42,719 nucleotides of DNA from Bifidobacteriaceae bacterium (GTDB taxonomy: Bacteria > Actinomycetota > Actinomycetes > Actinomycetales > WQXJ01), in the NCBI GenBank assembly GCA_031268215.1, contig JAIRXP010000028.1:1-42719 (forward strand), written 5' to 3'. Shown piece by piece: positions 16,663-27,005 of the stretch. The notes below the pieces were generated by a model. That model was not told the DNA's origin. It worked only from the letters and a program-made list of their open reading frames with translations, and searched no databases. Positions within the stretch are counted from its first letter, which is position 1; every line of letters begins with the position of its first letter. Position numbers and translations under genes: made by a program.

Positions 16663-17382
16663 TCAGCTACCCGCCCCGGTGACGTTGCCGCCAGCGGCCA
16701 GAATCTTCTCCTTCGCCGCGCCGGACAACGCCTCGACTTTGACATCCAGCTTGACGGAAATGTTGCCGTCGCCCAGCACCTTGACCGGGTAACCATGACG
16801 AACCACACCGCGTTCCACCAGATCCGCCGAGGTCACTTCCCCGCCTTGGGGATACAGTTCACTCAGTCGACCCAGGTTTACCACCTGGTATTCCGTCCGG
16901 AACGGATTCTTGAACCCACGCAGCTTGGGCAGCCTCATATGCAGCGGCATCTGGCCCCCTTCCAACCGCGCCGGCACTTGCCCGCGGGCCCTGGTGCCTT
17001 TAGTACCGCGCCCGGCGGTCTTGCCTTTCGACGCCTCGCCGCGCCCAACCCTGGTCTTGGCTTTCTTGGCGCCTGGCGCGGGGCGCAGGTGATGGACCTT
17101 CAGTACGTGTGTCTTGCCCGTTATGCCGTCTTCCGCCGATGCCGCCGGCGCCGCCTCCTGAACCACCTCAGCTTTGGCTTTGGCCGGCTTGGCGTCACCT
17201 GTAGCGCTAGCCGCCTTGGGCGTTTTGGGCGCCTTGGTGGCTTTAACCTCTTTGACCTCTTTGGTCTCTTTAGGGTCCGCTTTCGCAGCGGCTTCTTTGG
17301 CCTTCTTAGCGGGCTTCGCCGCTTTCGCTGCGCTGTCCTTGGCTGCCTTAGCGGCCTTGGGCGCGTCCTTTTCTTCAGCCAT
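16663..17382 (-). CDS. rplO: 50S ribosomal protein L15 with long N-terminal Lys/Ala extension
   Basis: The L15 core begins near residue 92 ([20 protein letters not shown]) and is complete, with [27 protein letters not shown]-type sequence and [10 protein letters not shown]. The first 90 or so residues are a Lys/Ala-rich, histone-like low-complexity region of [11 protein letters not shown] and KEVKEVK repeats. It then turns more acidic (EDG). L15 is normally about 145-150 residues; this one is 239. The extension is read from an ATG three bases after the rpmD stop and no closer start is obvious, so it is probably real. Its role is unknown; RNA binding is a reasonable guess. Confidence 0.94.
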   Translation of the reverse strand: MAEEKDAPKAAKAAKDSAAKAAKPAKKAKEAAAKADPKETKEVKEVKATKAPKTPKAASATGDAKPAKAKAEVVQEAAPAASAEDGITGKTHVLKVHHLRPAPGAKKAKTRVGRGEASKGKTAGRGTKGTRARGQVPARLEGGQMPLHMRLPKLRGFKNPFRTEYQVVNLGRLSELYPQGGEVTSADLVERGVVRHGYPVKVLGDGNISVKLDVKVEALSGAAKEKILAAGGNVTGAGS

Positions 17383-17384
17383 GA

Positions 17385-17570
17385 TCAGTCAATCTCCTCA
17401 ACTTTCACCAAGTGCGCGACCGTCCGGATCATGCCGCGTACGGCCGGGCCATCTGGCCGGTCAACACTCTGCCCGATTTTCCGTAAGCCCAGCGAACGCA
17501 AGGTCGCGCGCTGGTATTGCTTGCCACCAATGCCGGACTTGACTTGAGTGATCTTCAAAGTAGTCATCAT
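17385..17570 (-). CDS. rpmD: 50S ribosomal protein L30
   Basis: The 61-residue L30 ([51 protein letters not shown]) has normal length. Two adjacent ATGs can serve as start. The second (17567) has the better spacing to AAGGAG, and the first overlaps the rpsE stop by four bases. Confidence 0.96.
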   Translation of the reverse strand: MMTTLKITQVKSGIGGKQYQRATLRSLGLRKIGQSVDRPDGPAVRGMIRTVAHLVKVEEID

Positions 17571-18223
17571 TTCTCCTTCGCCTGCGCCACACCGGCGGCC
17601 TGCGCCCTGAGCAGAGGGGCCGGGGCCACGTCTTCGAGTGGCAAGCCACGGCGGACCGCGACCGACTGAGGCTCCTCAAGTCCTTTCAGGGCCGCGACCG
17701 TAGCGTGAGCAATGTTGATCGCATTGGAGGACCCCAATGACTTCGACAACACGTCATGCACACCAGCGCATTCAAGTACCGCCCGGACCGGGCCACCGGC
17801 GATCACACCAGTGCCTGGCGCCGCGGGACGCAGGAACACCACCCCGGCCGAGGCCTCACCCTGGATAGGATGCGGAATGGTCTTCTGGATCCGCGGCACC
17901 TTGAAGAAGGACTTCTTGGCCTCTTCAACGCCTTTAGCGATGGCCGCCGGCACTTCTTTGGCCTTGCCGTAACCAACGCCTACGGTCCCGTCGCCATCCC
18001 CAACCACCACCAAAGCGGTGAAGGAGAACCGGCGGCCACCCTTGACCACTTTGGCTACCCGGTTGATCGAAACGACCCGCTCCATGAACTGGTTACGGTC
18101 GTCTTCGCCCCGGCCTGTCCGCCGCTGGTCGCGGCGCCCCGAATCGCGCCTCGCACCGTCGCGGCGGTCGCCCCCGTCGCGGCGGTCGGTGGACTCCGCG
18201 GTCCCTCGCTGCTCGCCAGCCAT
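17567..18223 (-). CDS. rpsE: 30S ribosomal protein S5
   Basis: The S5 core starts at about residue 46 ([20 protein letters not shown]) and includes [20 protein letters not shown] and [18 protein letters not shown]5 helps form the mRNA entry site and influences decoding accuracy. The first 45 residues are a disordered Arg/Asp/Gly-rich extension ([15 protein letters not shown]). Such tails are common in actinobacterial S5. Confidence 0.97.
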   Translation of the reverse strand: MAGEQRGTAESTDRRDGGDRRDGARRDSGRRDQRRTGRGEDDRNQFMERVVSINRVAKVVKGGRRFSFTALVVVGDGDGTVGVGYGKAKEVPAAIAKGVEEAKKSFFKVPRIQKTIPHPIQGEASAGVVFLRPAAPGTGVIAGGPVRAVLECAGVHDVLSKSLGSSNAINIAHATVAALKGLEEPQSVAVRRGLPLEDVAPAPLLRAQAAGVAQAKEK

Positions 18224-18262
18224 CAGATGCTCTGCCTTCCGTCGTTCGTCATATCGCTGCTC

Positions 18263-18628
18263 CTAGAGGGCCAACCCGCCCTCGCGGGCGCCATCGGCCA
18301 CGGCGGCCACCCGGCCGTGGTATTTGTTGCCGCTGCGGTCAAACACCACAGTCTTGATCCCAGCATCTTTGGCCCGCTCAGCGATCAACTCGCCGACCTT
18401 CTTCGCCTTGGCGGTCTTGTCCGCCTTCAGCTCCCTCAGATCGCTTTCCATAGTTGAAGCCGAAACCAGGGTGTGCCCGGCCCCGTCGTCAATCACCTGG
18501 GCCAGCATATGGCGGGCCGAGCGGGTAACCACCAGCCGAGGCCTTTCCGCGGTCCCCTTGACCAGCTTGCGCACCCGGTGGTGACGCTTGGCCCGTTGGG
18601 CCGTCTGAGATACCGTCGCCATGGTCAC
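18263..18628 (-). CDS. rplR: 50S ribosomal protein L18
   Basis: L18 binds 5S rRNA. The 121-residue sequence has [20 protein letters not shown], the [13 protein letters not shown] block and the C-terminal [26 protein letters not shown]. The first start is GTG, overlapping the rplF stop (GTGA). An ATG six bases later (18622) is an equally possible start. Confidence 0.97.
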   Translation of the reverse strand: MTMATVSQTAQRAKRHHRVRKLVKGTAERPRLVVTRSARHMLAQVIDDGAGHTLVSASTMESDLRELKADKTAKAKKVGELIAERAKDAGIKTVVFDRSGNKYHGRVAAVADGAREGGLAL

Positions 18629-19167
18629 TTACCAGCCTTTCCAGCCTTGCGGCGTACCACTTCGCCTTGGTAGCGCACGCCCTTGCCCTTGTACGGTTCA
18701 GGCTTGCGCAGCTTCCGGATGTTCGCCGCCACCTCGCCAACCTGCTCTTTGTCAATGCCGGAGACCGAGAAGCGGGTCGGGATGTCGACCGTAAAGCTGA
18801 TCCCGTCAGGAGCCTTGATTATGACCGGATGGGAGAACCCAAGCGCGAACTCCAAGTCTGGCCCCTTCGCCGTCACCCGATAACCGGTGCCGACTATCTC
18901 CAACACCTTCGTGTAACCCTCCGTCACGCCTTGGACCATATTGGCCACCAGCGTGCGGGACAGGCCGTGCATTGACCGCGACCGCCGCTCGTCATCTGGG
19001 ACCGTCACCACGATCGCGCCAGAGTCATCTTTCGCCACTGAGACCGGTTCCGGGAGTTCACGACTCAGAGTGCCCTTGGGACCTTTCACTGTCACCCCGC
19101 GCCCGGTGATCGTCACGTCAACCCCGGCCGGAACTGCCACTGGCAGCTTGCCAATCCGCGATGCCAT
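18625..19167 (-). CDS. rplF: 50S ribosomal protein L6
   Basis: The start [10 protein letters not shown] at 19167, with GGAGG upstream, is chosen over a longer frame reaching 19215. That frame overlaps rpsH and adds unrelated residues. The 180-residue protein has the two L6 domains, with [13 protein letters not shown] and the conserved C-terminal [16 protein letters not shown]6 lies near the GTPase-associated centre. Confidence 0.97.
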   Translation of the reverse strand: MASRIGKLPVAVPAGVDVTITGRGVTVKGPKGTLSRELPEPVSVAKDDSGAIVVTVPDDERRSRSMHGLSRTLVANMVQGVTEGYTKVLEIVGTGYRVTAKGPDLEFALGFSHPVIIKAPDGISFTVDIPTRFSVSGIDKEQVGEVAANIRKLRKPEPYKGKGVRYQGEVVRRKAGKAGK

Positions 19168-19180
19168 TCGTTTATCCCTC

Positions 19181-19579
19181 CTACCAGACGTAGGCGAGGA
19201 CTTCCCCACCCACACCCTTCTTGGCCGCTTGCCGGTCTGTCAGCACGCCCGATGACGTCGACAGAATCGCGATCCCGAGCCCCCCTAGCACTTTCGGCAA
19301 GCTGGTTGACTTAGCGTAAACGCGCAGGCCAGGCTTAGAAATCCGGCGCAGACCGGCCAGCGCCCGCTGGCGGTTCGCACCATACTTCAATTCCACTCGA
19401 AGTGTCGCCCCAACTGGCGCCTCTTCCTTGGACCAGCTAAGGATGTAACCCTCCTGGGTCAAGATCTGAGCTATGGCGGCCTTCATCTTCGAGTACGGCA
19501 TATCCACCAGCTCGTGATGGGCCGCGTTCGCGTTGCGGATGCGCGTCAGCATATCCGCGATCGGATCTGTCATTGTCAT
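19181..19579 (-). CDS. rpsH: 30S ribosomal protein S8
   Basis: The 132-residue S8 ([20 protein letters not shown] start; [20 protein letters not shown] end) is of normal length. S8 binds the central domain of 16S rRNA. Two in-frame ATGs at the start give MTMTDP, as in many actinobacteria. Confidence 0.98.
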   Translation of the reverse strand: MTMTDPIADMLTRIRNANAAHHELVDMPYSKMKAAIAQILTQEGYILSWSKEEAPVGATLRVELKYGANRQRALAGLRRISKPGLRVYAKSTSLPKVLGGLGIAILSTSSGVLTDRQAAKKGVGGEVLAYVW

Positions 19580-19664
19580 GTGGGTGACCCCACCTTCCTC
19601 GCCCCGGTTTCCTTCCGGTTACTCCCCTGGCGGGGACGGCCGGATGGACCTCGGGCGTAGTCGA

Positions 19665-19850
19665 TTACCAACTGGACTTCGTGATTCCTGGCAACTCGCC
19701 GCGATGCGCCATTTCACGCAGGCAAACGCGGCAGAGCCCAAACTTGCGGTACACGCTGCGCGGCCGTCCACAACGGTTGCAGCGCGTGTAGCCACGGACC
19801 TTGAACTTGGGGGTCCTGGCGGCTTTGACGATTAGAGACTTCTTTGCCAA
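19665..19850 (-). CDS. rpsN: 30S ribosomal protein S14, zinc-binding (type Z)
   Basis: The 61-residue short S14 has the zinc ligands Cys24, Cys27, Cys40 and Cys43 ([20 protein letters not shown]) and ends in GITKSSW. The start is TTG, seven bases after AAGGAG, at the usual distance from rplE. Many actinobacteria have a second, zinc-free S14 elsewhere; none is in this window. Confidence 0.97.
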   Translation of the reverse strand: MAKKSLIVKAARTPKFKVRGYTRCNRCGRPRSVYRKFGLCRVCLREMAHRGELPGITKSSW

Positions 19851-19851
19851 T

Positions 19852-20454
19852 TCAGTTCTCCTTGAACGGGAAGCCGAGGTGTTTGAGCAACGCCCGGCCC
19901 TGGTCGTCGTTCGATGCGGTGGTCACCAAAGTGATGTCCATGCCCCGCACCCGGTCAATGTGGTCTTGGTCGATCTCATGGAACATCGACTGTTCCGTCA
20001 GGCCAAAGGTGTAATTGCCTTGGCCATCGAACTGTTTGGGGCTCAGCCCCCGAAAGTCACGGATACGCGGCAGCGCGATGGTCAGCAGTCGGTCCAGAAA
20101 CTCCCACATGCGGTCGCCGCGCAGTGTCACATGAGCACCAATCGGCATCCCTTCACGTAGCTTGAACTGGGCAATCGACTTGCGGGCCCGGGTAACCGTT
20201 GGCTTCTGACCGGTGATCAGGGTCAGATCAGCCACCGCACCGTCAATCAGCTTGGAATCCCTGGCCGCCTCACCGACGCCCATGTTGACCACGATCTTGG
20301 TCAACCCTGGCACTTGATTGATGTTGCCTAGCGAGAACTCGTCGCGCAACGCGGGTGCGATCTCCTGGCGGTACCGCACCCTCAGACGCGGCCGCTGGGG
20401 CGCCGAACCGGCGGCGCTGGCGGCAGTAGGGGCCTGCTTCGTCTTAGTTGCCAT
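19852..20454 (-). CDS. rplE: 50S ribosomal protein L5
   Basis: L5 carries the 5S rRNA in the central protuberance. After a 20-residue Ala/Thr-rich head, the 200-residue sequence shows [46 protein letters not shown] and the C-terminal [19 protein letters not shown]. Confidence 0.98.
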   Translation of the reverse strand: MATKTKQAPTAASAAGSAPQRPRLRVRYRQEIAPALRDEFSLGNINQVPGLTKIVVNMGVGEAARDSKLIDGAVADLTLITGQKPTVTRARKSIAQFKLREGMPIGAHVTLRGDRMWEFLDRLLTIALPRIRDFRGLSPKQFDGQGNYTFGLTEQSMFHEIDQDHIDRVRGMDITLVTTASNDDQGRALLKHLGFPFKEN

Positions 20455-20457
20455 CGG

Positions 20458-20799
20458 TTAGAGCTCCTTACCGGACTTCTTGGCGTACCGGACCCGCACC
20501 TGGCGGGTGCGGCCGTCACGTTCAACGGTCTCAACGCGGTAACCCACGCGGGTAGGCTGCCGGGTTTCGGGATCAACCACCATCACATTGGAAATATGGA
20601 TCGGTGCCTCAATAGTTTCCCGACCGCCGGTCTTAGCGCCACGGGCGGACTGACCGACCTTGGTGTGGCGGACTACCCGGTTGACGCCTTCGACAATCAA
20701 CCGTTCGGAATCCGTCAAGACTTCCAGGACCCGGCCCTGTTTGCCAGCATCACGACCGGACATCACCTGCACTAGGTCATGCTTCTTGATCTTGGCCAT
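20458..20799 (-). CDS. rplX: 50S ribosomal protein L24
   Basis: The 113-residue L24 has the KOW motif near the start (KKHDLVQVMSGRDAGKQGRV) and the VEGVNRVVRHTK block. It is one of the first proteins to join the assembling large subunit. It starts immediately after the rplN stop with no spacer. Confidence 0.98.
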   Translation of the reverse strand: MAKIKKHDLVQVMSGRDAGKQGRVLEVLTDSERLIVEGVNRVVRHTKVGQSARGAKTGGRETIEAPIHISNVMVVDPETRQPTRVGYRVETVERDGRTRQVRVRYAKKSGKEL

Positions 20800-21168
20800 C
20801 TAGAGCACCTCCGGGGCCAGCGAAATAATCTTCATAAACCTCTTGTCCCGCAGTTCCCGGCCAACTGGGCCAAAGATGCGGGTACCGCGGGGCTCGCCAT
20901 CCGGCTTCAGAATGACCGCCGCGTTCTCATCGAAACGGATGTAGCTGCCATCCGGCCTGCGCCGCTCTTTGGTGACACGCACCACCACGGCCTTGACGAC
21001 ATCGCCCTTGCGGACGTTGCCGCCCGGAATGGCATCCTTGACGGTCGCCACAATGGTGTCACCAATGGAAGCGTAACGGCGGCCCGAACCGCCCAGCACC
21101 CGGATGCAAAGGATCTCCTTGGCCCCAGTGTTGTCCGCCACCTTCAGGCGGGTCTCCTGCTGAATCAT
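20800..21168 (-). CDS. rplN: 50S ribosomal protein L14
   Basis: The 122-residue L14 begins [20 protein letters not shown], carries [20 protein letters not shown], and ends with the [13 protein letters not shown] block. L14 forms an inter-subunit bridge. Length and spacing are ordinary. Confidence 0.98.
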   Translation of the reverse strand: MIQQETRLKVADNTGAKEILCIRVLGGSGRRYASIGDTIVATVKDAIPGGNVRKGDVVKAVVVRVTKERRRPDGSYIRFDENAAVILKPDGEPRGTRIFGPVGRELRDKRFMKIISLAPEVL

Positions 21169-21182
21169 GGCTCAACTCCTCG

Positions 21183-21461
21183 TTACTTGGCCTTCTCGAG
21201 GATCTCCACCACACGCCAGCGCTTGGTCGCGCTGAGCGGGCGGGTCTCCATGATCAACACCATGTCACCAAGTCCGGCCGTTTCCTTCTCGTCGTGGGCC
21301 TTGACCTTGGAGACGCGGGTCATGACCTTGCCGTAGAGGGGGTGCTTAACCCGGTCCTCCAGCCGGACCACGACCGTCTTGGTCATCTTGTCACTCACCA
21401 CCAGGCCGCGCCGCGTCTTGCGGTGCGAGGTCCGGGCCGGAGCGTCGGTCTTGGTTGTCAC
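21183..21461 (-). CDS. rpsQ: 30S ribosomal protein S17
   Basis: The 92-residue S17 has [20 protein letters not shown], then [19 protein letters not shown] and [14 protein letters not shown]. The GTG start overlaps the rpmC stop (GTGA), so translation is coupled. S17 is an early binder of the 5' domain of 16S rRNA. Confidence 0.98.
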   Translation of the reverse strand: MTTKTDAPARTSHRKTRRGLVVSDKMTKTVVVRLEDRVKHPLYGKVMTRVSKVKAHDEKETAGLGDMVLIMETRPLSATKRWRVVEILEKAK

Positions 21462-21712
21462 TTCTTCTTAGCCTCCACGTTCGCGGTCGGTGCTGTCCGG
21501 ATACCCAATTCACGTTCCCGCAGGATCGTGTAAATGCGGGCGATGTCCCGCTTGACCGCCTTGAGGCGCCCATGCGATTCGAGCTGACCCGTGGCCGAGG
21601 CGAACCGAAGGTTGAACAGCTCTTCCTTGGCCCGGCCTAACTCGGCCACCAAACGCTCAGTGTCCAACAGGTCGAGTTGGTCCGGCATCAGATCCTTGGA
21701 ACCAACGGCCAT
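21458..21712 (-). CDS. rpmC: 50S ribosomal protein L29
   Basis: The start MAVGSKDL at 21712 is preferred over a GTG four codons' reach upstream (21724). It matches the common actinobacterial N-terminus and begins one base after the rplP stop. The sequence has [20 protein letters not shown] and [17 protein letters not shown], followed by a short tail. L29 sits at the polypeptide exit next to L23. Confidence 0.95.
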   Translation of the reverse strand: MAVGSKDLMPDQLDLLDTERLVAELGRAKEELFNLRFASATGQLESHGRLKAVKRDIARIYTILRERELGIRTAPTANVEAKKK

Positions 21713-21713
21713 T

Positions 21714-22130
21714 TCATTCACCACCTTCCCGGCGGATGAAGCGGCACTTCATCGGCAGTTTGTGCATTGCCCGGCTCATGGCCTCCCGGGCCAGCGGTTC
21801 CGGTACCCCAGCCAGCTCGAATACCACCCGGCCGGGCTTGATGTTGGCGATCCACCACTCTGGTGAACCTTTGCCGGAACCCATCCGGGTCTCGGCTGGC
21901 TTCTTGGTCAGCGGACGATCCGGGAAAACATTGATCCAGACCTTGCCGCCACGCTTGACATGACGAGTCATGGCGATACGCGCGGCTTCGATCTGCCGGT
22001 TGGTCAGATAGGCCGGTTCAAGCGCTTGGATGCCAAAGTCGCCAAAGGCGATTGTGGTCCCACCCTTGGCGCGGCCGGACCGCTTGGGATGATGCTGCTT
22101 ACGGTGCTTGATGCGGCGAGGGATGAGCAC
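21714..22130 (-). CDS. rplP: 50S ribosomal protein L16
   Basis: The 138-residue L16 starts at GTG ([19 protein letters not shown]) and has [30 protein letters not shown] and the [12 protein letters not shown] loop near the A-site tRNA. It lies four bases after rpsC. Confidence 0.98.
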   Translation of the reverse strand: MLIPRRIKHRKQHHPKRSGRAKGGTTIAFGDFGIQALEPAYLTNRQIEAARIAMTRHVKRGGKVWINVFPDRPLTKKPAETRMGSGKGSPEWWIANIKPGRVVFELAGVPEPLAREAMSRAMHKLPMKCRFIRREGGE

Positions 22131-22133
22131 GGC

Positions 22134-22925
22134 TCAGGCCTCCGTTCCACTTGCGGCGCCAACTGGCGCCTGATCGGCTGACTGGCGGGGAGCGGAATCG
22201 CCGCGACGTCCTCGCGGACGGTCAGTGCGTTCACCTCGGCCGCGCGCTGGACGTGGTGCGGCGGCCTGCTGCCGGGCGAATTCCTTCTCAGTCATGTCGC
22301 CCTTGTAGATCCAGACCTTCACGCCAATTCGGCCAAAGGTGGTCCTGGCTTCGAAGAAGCCATAGTCAATATTCGCCCTCAGAGTGTGCAACGGCACCCG
22401 GCCCTCGCGGTAGAACTCAGAACGGGACATTTCGGCCCCGCCCAAACGCCCGGAGCACTGCACCCGCACGCCTTTGGCCCCGGCCCGCTGAGCCGATTGC
22501 AGCCCCTTGCGCATAGCGCGGCGGAAAGACACCCGGCTGGCCAGCTGTTCGGCTATCCCTTGGGCCACTAGCTGAGCGTTGATCTCAGGATTCTTGACCT
22601 CAAGGATGTTGAGCTGGACCTGCTTGCCGGTCAGCTTCTCCAGTTCGCCGCGGATGCGGTCTGCCTCCGCACCGCGCCGGCCAATCACGATCCCTGGGCG
22701 AGCGGTGTGGATATCAATCCGGACCCGATCACGGCTGCGCTCGATCTCCACCTTGGCGATCCCCGCCCGTTCCAGGCCGGTCGACATCAGTCGCCTGATC
22801 TGGATGTCTTCGCGAACATAATCGCGGTAGCGCTGACCGGCCTTGGTCGAATCAGCGAACCACCGCGAACGGTGATCGGTGGTGATTCCCAAGCGGAAAC
22901 CCAGCGGGTTGACTTTCTGCCCCAC
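22134..22925 (-). CDS. rpsC: 30S ribosomal protein S3
   Basis: S3 forms part of the mRNA entry helicase. The 263-residue sequence has [14 protein letters not shown], the KH-domain [14 protein letters not shown], and [21 protein letters not shown] 45-residue disordered Arg/Gly/Ala tail follows. The GTG start overlaps the rplV stop by one base (TAGTG). Confidence 0.98.
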   Translation of the reverse strand: MGQKVNPLGFRLGITTDHRSRWFADSTKAGQRYRDYVREDIQIRRLMSTGLERAGIAKVEIERSRDRVRIDIHTARPGIVIGRRGAEADRIRGELEKLTGKQVQLNILEVKNPEINAQLVAQGIAEQLASRVSFRRAMRKGLQSAQRAGAKGVRVQCSGRLGGAEMSRSEFYREGRVPLHTLRANIDYGFFEARTTFGRIGVKVWIYKGDMTEKEFARQQAAAPRPARGRGERTDRPRGRRGDSAPRQSADQAPVGAASGTEA

Positions 22926-23440
22926 TAGCGGGTCCTCCCCTTCTCTTGAGCTTTCTGGTTGGCGGGCCGGCGGCCTGACCGCAGCCCCCGCCTCTTCCTA
23001 GGCGCGTCTTCCAACGGATCCCTGGTCTGGCGCACTACCACGGTGATGTGGCTGGTCCGCTTCAGAATGCGGCCGGCCCGGCCCTGAGCCCGCGGCCGGA
23101 AACGCTTCATCGTGGGGCCTTCATCGACGTAGGCCTCAGCGACGTACAGGTTGTCCCAGTCGTCAGTATCCAGGCCCGCCGCCTGACGCTTATCCGTCAA
23201 CGAGTGAGCAGCCGATTCAACCACCTTGCGAACCGGCAACGCCGCCGCCTGCGGCGCGAACTTCAAAGTGGTGACAGCCTCCGCAGCGTTCATGCCCCGC
23301 ACTAGGTTGATGACCCGGCGCGCCTTCATGGGAGTTACCCGGACATAGCGGGCGGACGCCTTCCCGGCGGTCAAGTCCACCACCTGCTTATGGGCCGCCT
23401 TCCGGGCCCGCTTTTGTTCAAGCTTGGTGTCAGCACTCAT
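22925..23440 (-). CDS. rplV: 50S ribosomal protein L22
   Basis: The L22 core starts near residue 28 ([20 protein letters not shown]) and has the exit-tunnel hairpin region ending [15 protein letters not shown] and the THITVVV strand. A 30-residue Arg/Lys-rich tail follows, giving 171 residues against about 110 in E. coli. Short tails are usual in actinobacteria. It overlaps rpsS by one base. Confidence 0.97.
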   Translation of the reverse strand: MSADTKLEQKRARKAAHKQVVDLTAGKASARYVRVTPMKARRVINLVRGMNAAEAVTTLKFAPQAAALPVRKVVESAAHSLTDKRQAAGLDTDDWDNLYVAEAYVDEGPTMKRFRPRAQGRAGRILKRTSHITVVVRQTRDPLEDAPRKRRGLRSGRRPANQKAQEKGRTR

Positions 23441-23721
23441 CAGCGGCGCCGTCCCTTCTTGTCGTCCTTCTCGTGGCCGCGGAAGGTCCGGGTCGGAGCG
23501 AACTCACCCAGTTTGTGACCCACCATCGACTCGGTGACGAACACCGGCACGTGCTTGCGCCCGTCATGGACGGCAAAAGTGTGGCCCAGGAAGTCCGGCG
23601 TGATCATGGAACGCCGAGACCAGGTCTTGATAACGGTCTTCAGGCCTTTGGCGTTGTGTTCATCAACCTTCTTCTGAAGGTGATCATCAACAAACGGGCC
23701 CTTCTTGAGACTGCGAGGCAT
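23440..23721 (-). CDS. rpsS: 30S ribosomal protein S19
   Basis: The 93-residue S19 ([50 protein letters not shown]) is complete. It sits in the head of the small subunit with S13. It lies 18 bases after rplB. Confidence 0.98.
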   Translation of the reverse strand: MPRSLKKGPFVDDHLQKKVDEHNAKGLKTVIKTWSRRSMITPDFLGHTFAVHDGRKHVPVFVTESMVGHKLGEFAPTRTFRGHEKDDKKGRRR

Positions 23722-23739
23722 CTTGGTAAAATCTCCCTA

Positions 23740-24576
23740 TCAGCGCTTCTTGCCAGTACGGCGACGGCGGACGATCAACTTGTCTGAGGCCTTGCCCGGC
23801 TTGCGGGTCCGGCCCTCTGGTTTACCCCATGGGGAGACCGGGTGACGGCCACCGGAGGTCTTGCCTTCGCCACCACCGTGCGGATGGTCCACTGGGTTCA
23901 TGGCGACGCCCCGCACGTGCGGTCGCTTGCCCTTCCAGCGCATCCGGCCGGCCTTGCCCCAGTTGATGTTGGACTGTTCGGCGTTGCCGACTTCACCGAC
24001 AGTGGCGCGGCAACGCAGGTCAACGTTGCGGATTTCGCCAGACGGCAGCCGCAACTGGGCGAACCGCCCTTCCTTGGCGACTAGTTGGATCGAGGTCCCG
24101 GCGCTGCGAGCCAGTTTGGCGCCCCCGCCAGGGTTCAATTCGACCGCGTGGATGACAGTACCCAAGGGGATATTGCGCATCGGCAGATTGTTGCCGGGCT
24201 TGATATCCGCCGACGGGCCAGATTCCACTCGGTCGCCTTGGCGCAGCCGGTTGGGGGCCAGGATGTACCGCTTGGTGCCGTCAGCGTAGTGCAGCAGGGC
24301 GATCCGCGCCGTCCGGTTTGGGTCGTACTCGATGTGCGCCACCTTGGCGGGCACGCCGTCTTTGTCGTGGCGCCTGAAGTCGATCAAACGGTAGGCCCGC
24401 TTGTGGCCGCCCCCACGATGCCGTGAGGTCACCCGCCCGGACGAGTTACGCCCGCCGCTCTTGGTCAGCGGCCGAACCAGAGACTTCTCTGGGGTCGAAC
24501 GGGTGATTTCCGCGAAATCAGACACCGACGAACCCCGCCGGCCCGGTGTGGTCGGAGAGTATTTCCTAATAGCCAT
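23740..24576 (-). CDS. rplB: 50S ribosomal protein L2
   Basis: L2 supports the peptidyl-transferase centre. The 278-residue sequence has [19 protein letters not shown], then [19 protein letters not shown], and the highly conserved [20 protein letters not shown] loop containing the functionally important His. Length is normal. Confidence 0.98.
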   Translation of the reverse strand: MAIRKYSPTTPGRRGSSVSDFAEITRSTPEKSLVRPLTKSGGRNSSGRVTSRHRGGGHKRAYRLIDFRRHDKDGVPAKVAHIEYDPNRTARIALLHYADGTKRYILAPNRLRQGDRVESGPSADIKPGNNLPMRNIPLGTVIHAVELNPGGGAKLARSAGTSIQLVAKEGRFAQLRLPSGEIRNVDLRCRATVGEVGNAEQSNINWGKAGRMRWKGKRPHVRGVAMNPVDHPHGGGEGKTSGGRHPVSPWGKPEGRTRKPGKASDKLIVRRRRTGKKR

Positions 24577-24594
24577 GACGGTCTACCTTCGCTT

Positions 24595-24903
24595 TCAGGA
24601 GATCGGCGCGCCGAAGATGTCGATGGTGCCTTCGCGTAGAGTCACGATGGCACGTTTGGTGGACTTTCGCCGGCCAGTGCCGAAGCGGGTGCGCCGCGTC
24701 TTGCCTTGCCGGTTCAGCGTGTTGACCGATGCGACCTTGACATCAAAGATCTGCTCGACGGCGATCTTGATCTCAGTCTTGTTGGCCGTTGGCGCGACTA
24801 TGAACGTGTACTTGCCTTCATCGATCAGACCGTAGCTCTTCTCAGAGACGACCGGCTTGAGAATGATGTCGCGCGGGTTCTTGGGCAGGGCCACCTTGCT
24901 CAT
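24595..24903 (-). CDS. rplW: 50S ribosomal protein L23
   Basis: The 102-residue L23 ([58 protein letters not shown]) docks trigger factor and the Sec machinery at the tunnel exit. Its ATG overlaps the rplD stop by four bases. Confidence 0.98.
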   Translation of the reverse strand: MSKVALPKNPRDIILKPVVSEKSYGLIDEGKYTFIVAPTANKTEIKIAVEQIFDVKVASVNTLNRQGKTRRTRFGTGRRKSTKRAIVTLREGTIDIFGAPIS

Positions 24904-25598
24904 TCGTCTTCCTCCTTCGCCGCCTTGGCATCCGCTTCAGCTACCTCAGCCGGTTCAGCCGCTTCCAAGCCGGCCTTGGGCCCATCCAGGAAATCGGCCA
25001 AAGCCTGGACTGTGAAGACCACGTCATCTGAGACCATCACGTCATAGGTATTGAGCTGGTCCGCCGCCAACAGATGAACCCGCGGCAGATTGCGGACCGA
25101 AAGCTGGATGACTTCCTCATCCCGCGCCGTCACCACCAGCACCCGAGCCCGAGTGGTCAGATTGGCCAGTGCGGCCGCCGCCGCCCTGGTCGAAGGCGCG
25201 TCACCTTCTACCAGTCCGGACACCACGTGAACCCGGCCATGACGAGCGCGGTCTGACAAAGCGCCACGCAACGCGGCGGCTTTCATCTTCTTGGGCGTCC
25301 GCTGCGAATAGTCACGCGGCTGCGGCCCGTGGACTGTCCCGCCGCCCACGAATTGGGGGGCCCGGGTTGAACCCTGACGGGCCCGTCCGGTGCCCTTCTG
25401 GCGGTAGGGCTTGCGGCCGCCGCCGGAAACCATGCCCCGAGTCTTTGTGGCGTGCGTGCCTTGGCGCGCCGCGGCTAGCTGACCCGTAACGACCTGGTGG
25501 ATCAACGGGACATTCGTTTGGACGCCAAAGACGGCATCGGGCAACTCCGCCTCACCGGCCTTGGCGCCCTTAGCGTCCAGAACTTGAACAGTTGGCAT
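24900..25598 (-). CDS. rplD: 50S ribosomal protein L4
   Basis: The 232-residue L4 has the tunnel-lining loop ([29 protein letters not shown]) and the C-terminal [18 protein letters not shown] roughly 20-residue Ala/Glu-rich acidic tail ends it. In E. coli L4 represses its own S10 operon. Whether this occurs here cannot be told from the sequence. Confidence 0.97.
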   Translation of the reverse strand: MPTVQVLDAKGAKAGEAELPDAVFGVQTNVPLIHQVVTGQLAAARQGTHATKTRGMVSGGGRKPYRQKGTGRARQGSTRAPQFVGGGTVHGPQPRDYSQRTPKKMKAAALRGALSDRARHGRVHVVSGLVEGDAPSTRAAAAALANLTTRARVLVVTARDEEVIQLSVRNLPRVHLLAADQLNTYDVMVSDDVVFTVQALADFLDGPKAGLEAAEPAEVAEADAKAAKEEDE

Positions 25599-25603
25599 CT
25601 GAA

Positions 25604-26266
25604 TCAGGCTCCCTTCACTGCCGAACGCACCAGCACCAGGCCACCCTTGGGGCCCGGCACCGCGCCCTTGATCAAGAGCAGGCCGTTCTGGACGTCAACG
25701 GCGTGAACCAGCAGGTTGAGCGTGGTGTGCCGGGCGTTACCCATCCGGCCAGCCATGCGCATGCCCTTGAGCACCCGCGCTGGCGTGGCGCAAGCGCCAA
25801 TGGAACCAGGCTTGCGATGGTTGCGGTGAGCGCCGTGGGAAGCACCAACGCCAGAGAAACCGTGGCGCTTCATGACGCCCGCGGTGCCCTTGCCCTTGGT
25901 GGTGCCGGTGACATCCACTAGCTGGCCCGCTTCAAAGACCTCGGCGGTCAGCTCCTGGCCAGGTTGGTAGGTCTCAGGTTCGGCCAAGCGGACCTCCGCC
26001 AGGAAGCGGCGTGGAGCCACCTCCGCCTTGGCGAAATGGCCCCGCATTGGCTGTTTGACCCGCTTGGGATCAACCTCGCCAAAGGCCAACTGAACGGCGT
26101 TGTAGCCGTCAATCTCTTCAGTGCGCACTTGGGCCACCACGTTCGAGCCCACCTCAATGACGGTCAGCGGCACCACACGGCCCTCGGCGTCCCACGCCTG
26201 GGTCATACCCTGTTTGGTGCCCAGCAGCGCCGCCTTGGGGCGTACTTTCTGGGAAACGGTAGTCAT
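25604..26266 (-). CDS. rplC: 50S ribosomal protein L3
   Basis: The 220-residue L3 has [20 protein letters not shown], then the [20 protein letters not shown] loop reaching toward the peptidyl-transferase centre, and [15 protein letters not shown]. It lies 24 bases after rpsJ. Confidence 0.98.
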   Translation of the reverse strand: MTTVSQKVRPKAALLGTKQGMTQAWDAEGRVVPLTVIEVGSNVVAQVRTEEIDGYNAVQLAFGEVDPKRVKQPMRGHFAKAEVAPRRFLAEVRLAEPETYQPGQELTAEVFEAGQLVDVTGTTKGKGTAGVMKRHGFSGVGASHGAHRNHRKPGSIGACATPARVLKGMRMAGRMGNARHTTLNLLVHAVDVQNGLLLIKGAVPGPKGGLVLVRSAVKGA

Positions 26267-26290
26267 CTTCTCGTTAGTCCTCGCCGGTCA

Positions 26291-26599
26291 CTACAGCTTG
26301 ATCTCGATGTTCACGTCCGCAGGCAGGTCCAGCCGCATGAGGCTGTCGACCGCCTTTGGCGTGGGGTCAATGATGTCGATCAGCCGCTTGTGCGTCCTCA
26401 TCTCGAAGTGCTCGCGGCTGTCTTTGTACTTGTGCGGGGACCGGATAACGCAGTACACATTCTTCTCTGTCGGCAACGGTACGGGACCAACCACGGTCGC
26501 CCCCGCACGGGTCACCGTCTCGACGATCTTACGCGCCGACGAGTCGATGACCTGATGGTCATACGACTTCAGCCGTATCCGGATCTTCTGTCCAGCCAT
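26291..26599 (-). CDS. rpsJ: 30S ribosomal protein S10
   Basis: The 102-residue S10 ([53 protein letters not shown]) is complete. S10 also works as NusE in transcription antitermination. It is the first gene of the S10 operon and has a 406-base upstream gap. Confidence 0.98.
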   Translation of the reverse strand: MAGQKIRIRLKSYDHQVIDSSARKIVETVTRAGATVVGPVPLPTEKNVYCVIRSPHKYKDSREHFEMRTHKRLIDIIDPTPKAVDSLMRLDLPADVNIEIKL

Positions 26600-27005
26600 G
26601 GCGTGGCCATCTCCCTGTTTCGTTCCTGACTATGGTTTTGACCGCCCCCCGCGCCCGGGCGTGTCGCCTGTCTGGGTCAAAGTCCAGGCACGCGATCCGC
26701 TTGATTCGTGGGTTCAGGCCCCAGCCACCGCAGTCCCCTAAGGCAGGGCCACGCGGGCCGGTGGTCACCTGGGCATCCCCAGGCAACCGGTACATCTTGC
26801 CAGAAAACCGCGTCCAATGTGAAATCGGGACGCCTGCCGTCCCGCGAACACCCTCCGAGATGGCCAAACGGGCGCCCCGCCCCGGGCCCTGTTGGACAAC
26901 AGACCCTGGGTTGGAGCGCCCGTCTTGGTACCGTGCGGACTACGCGATCACGCCCACGGCCGTCCGCGGGTGCGGCCGGCTTGTGGCCGGCTGTTCACGC
27001 GCTTC
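26600..27005. other. Upstream region of the S10 operon
   Basis: No gene is seen in these 406 bases. On the minus strand it first holds a GCCGGC hairpin (about 26974-26991) shortly after the stop of the EF-Tu-domain-like gene. Next come a 7-bp CGGGACG/CGTCCC(G) stem at 26826-26844, a candidate promoter at 26789-26817 and a CCTGGG/CCCAGG stem (about 26768-26783). The remaining roughly 165 bases would be a long leader before rpsJ. Confidence 0.6.
26789..26817 (-). promoter_or_regulatory. Candidate promoter of the S10 operon
   Basis: On the minus strand TTGGAC (26812-26817) and TGTACC (26789-26794) are separated by 17 bases. The -35 is good and the -10 is weak. The position, about 190 bases upstream of rpsJ after the hairpins that follow the previous gene, is sensible. 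Confidence 0.35.

Noticed and set aside
16597..17547. 316-codon plus-strand frame opposite rplO and rpmD
   Set aside because: It mirrors the low-complexity L15 extension (Leu/Phe/Gly repeats opposite Lys/Ala codons) and has no independent ribosome site or similarity.
26559..26867. 102-codon minus-strand frame across the rpsJ start
   Set aside because: It overlaps rpsJ in another frame, lies in the probable leader and has no recognisable content.
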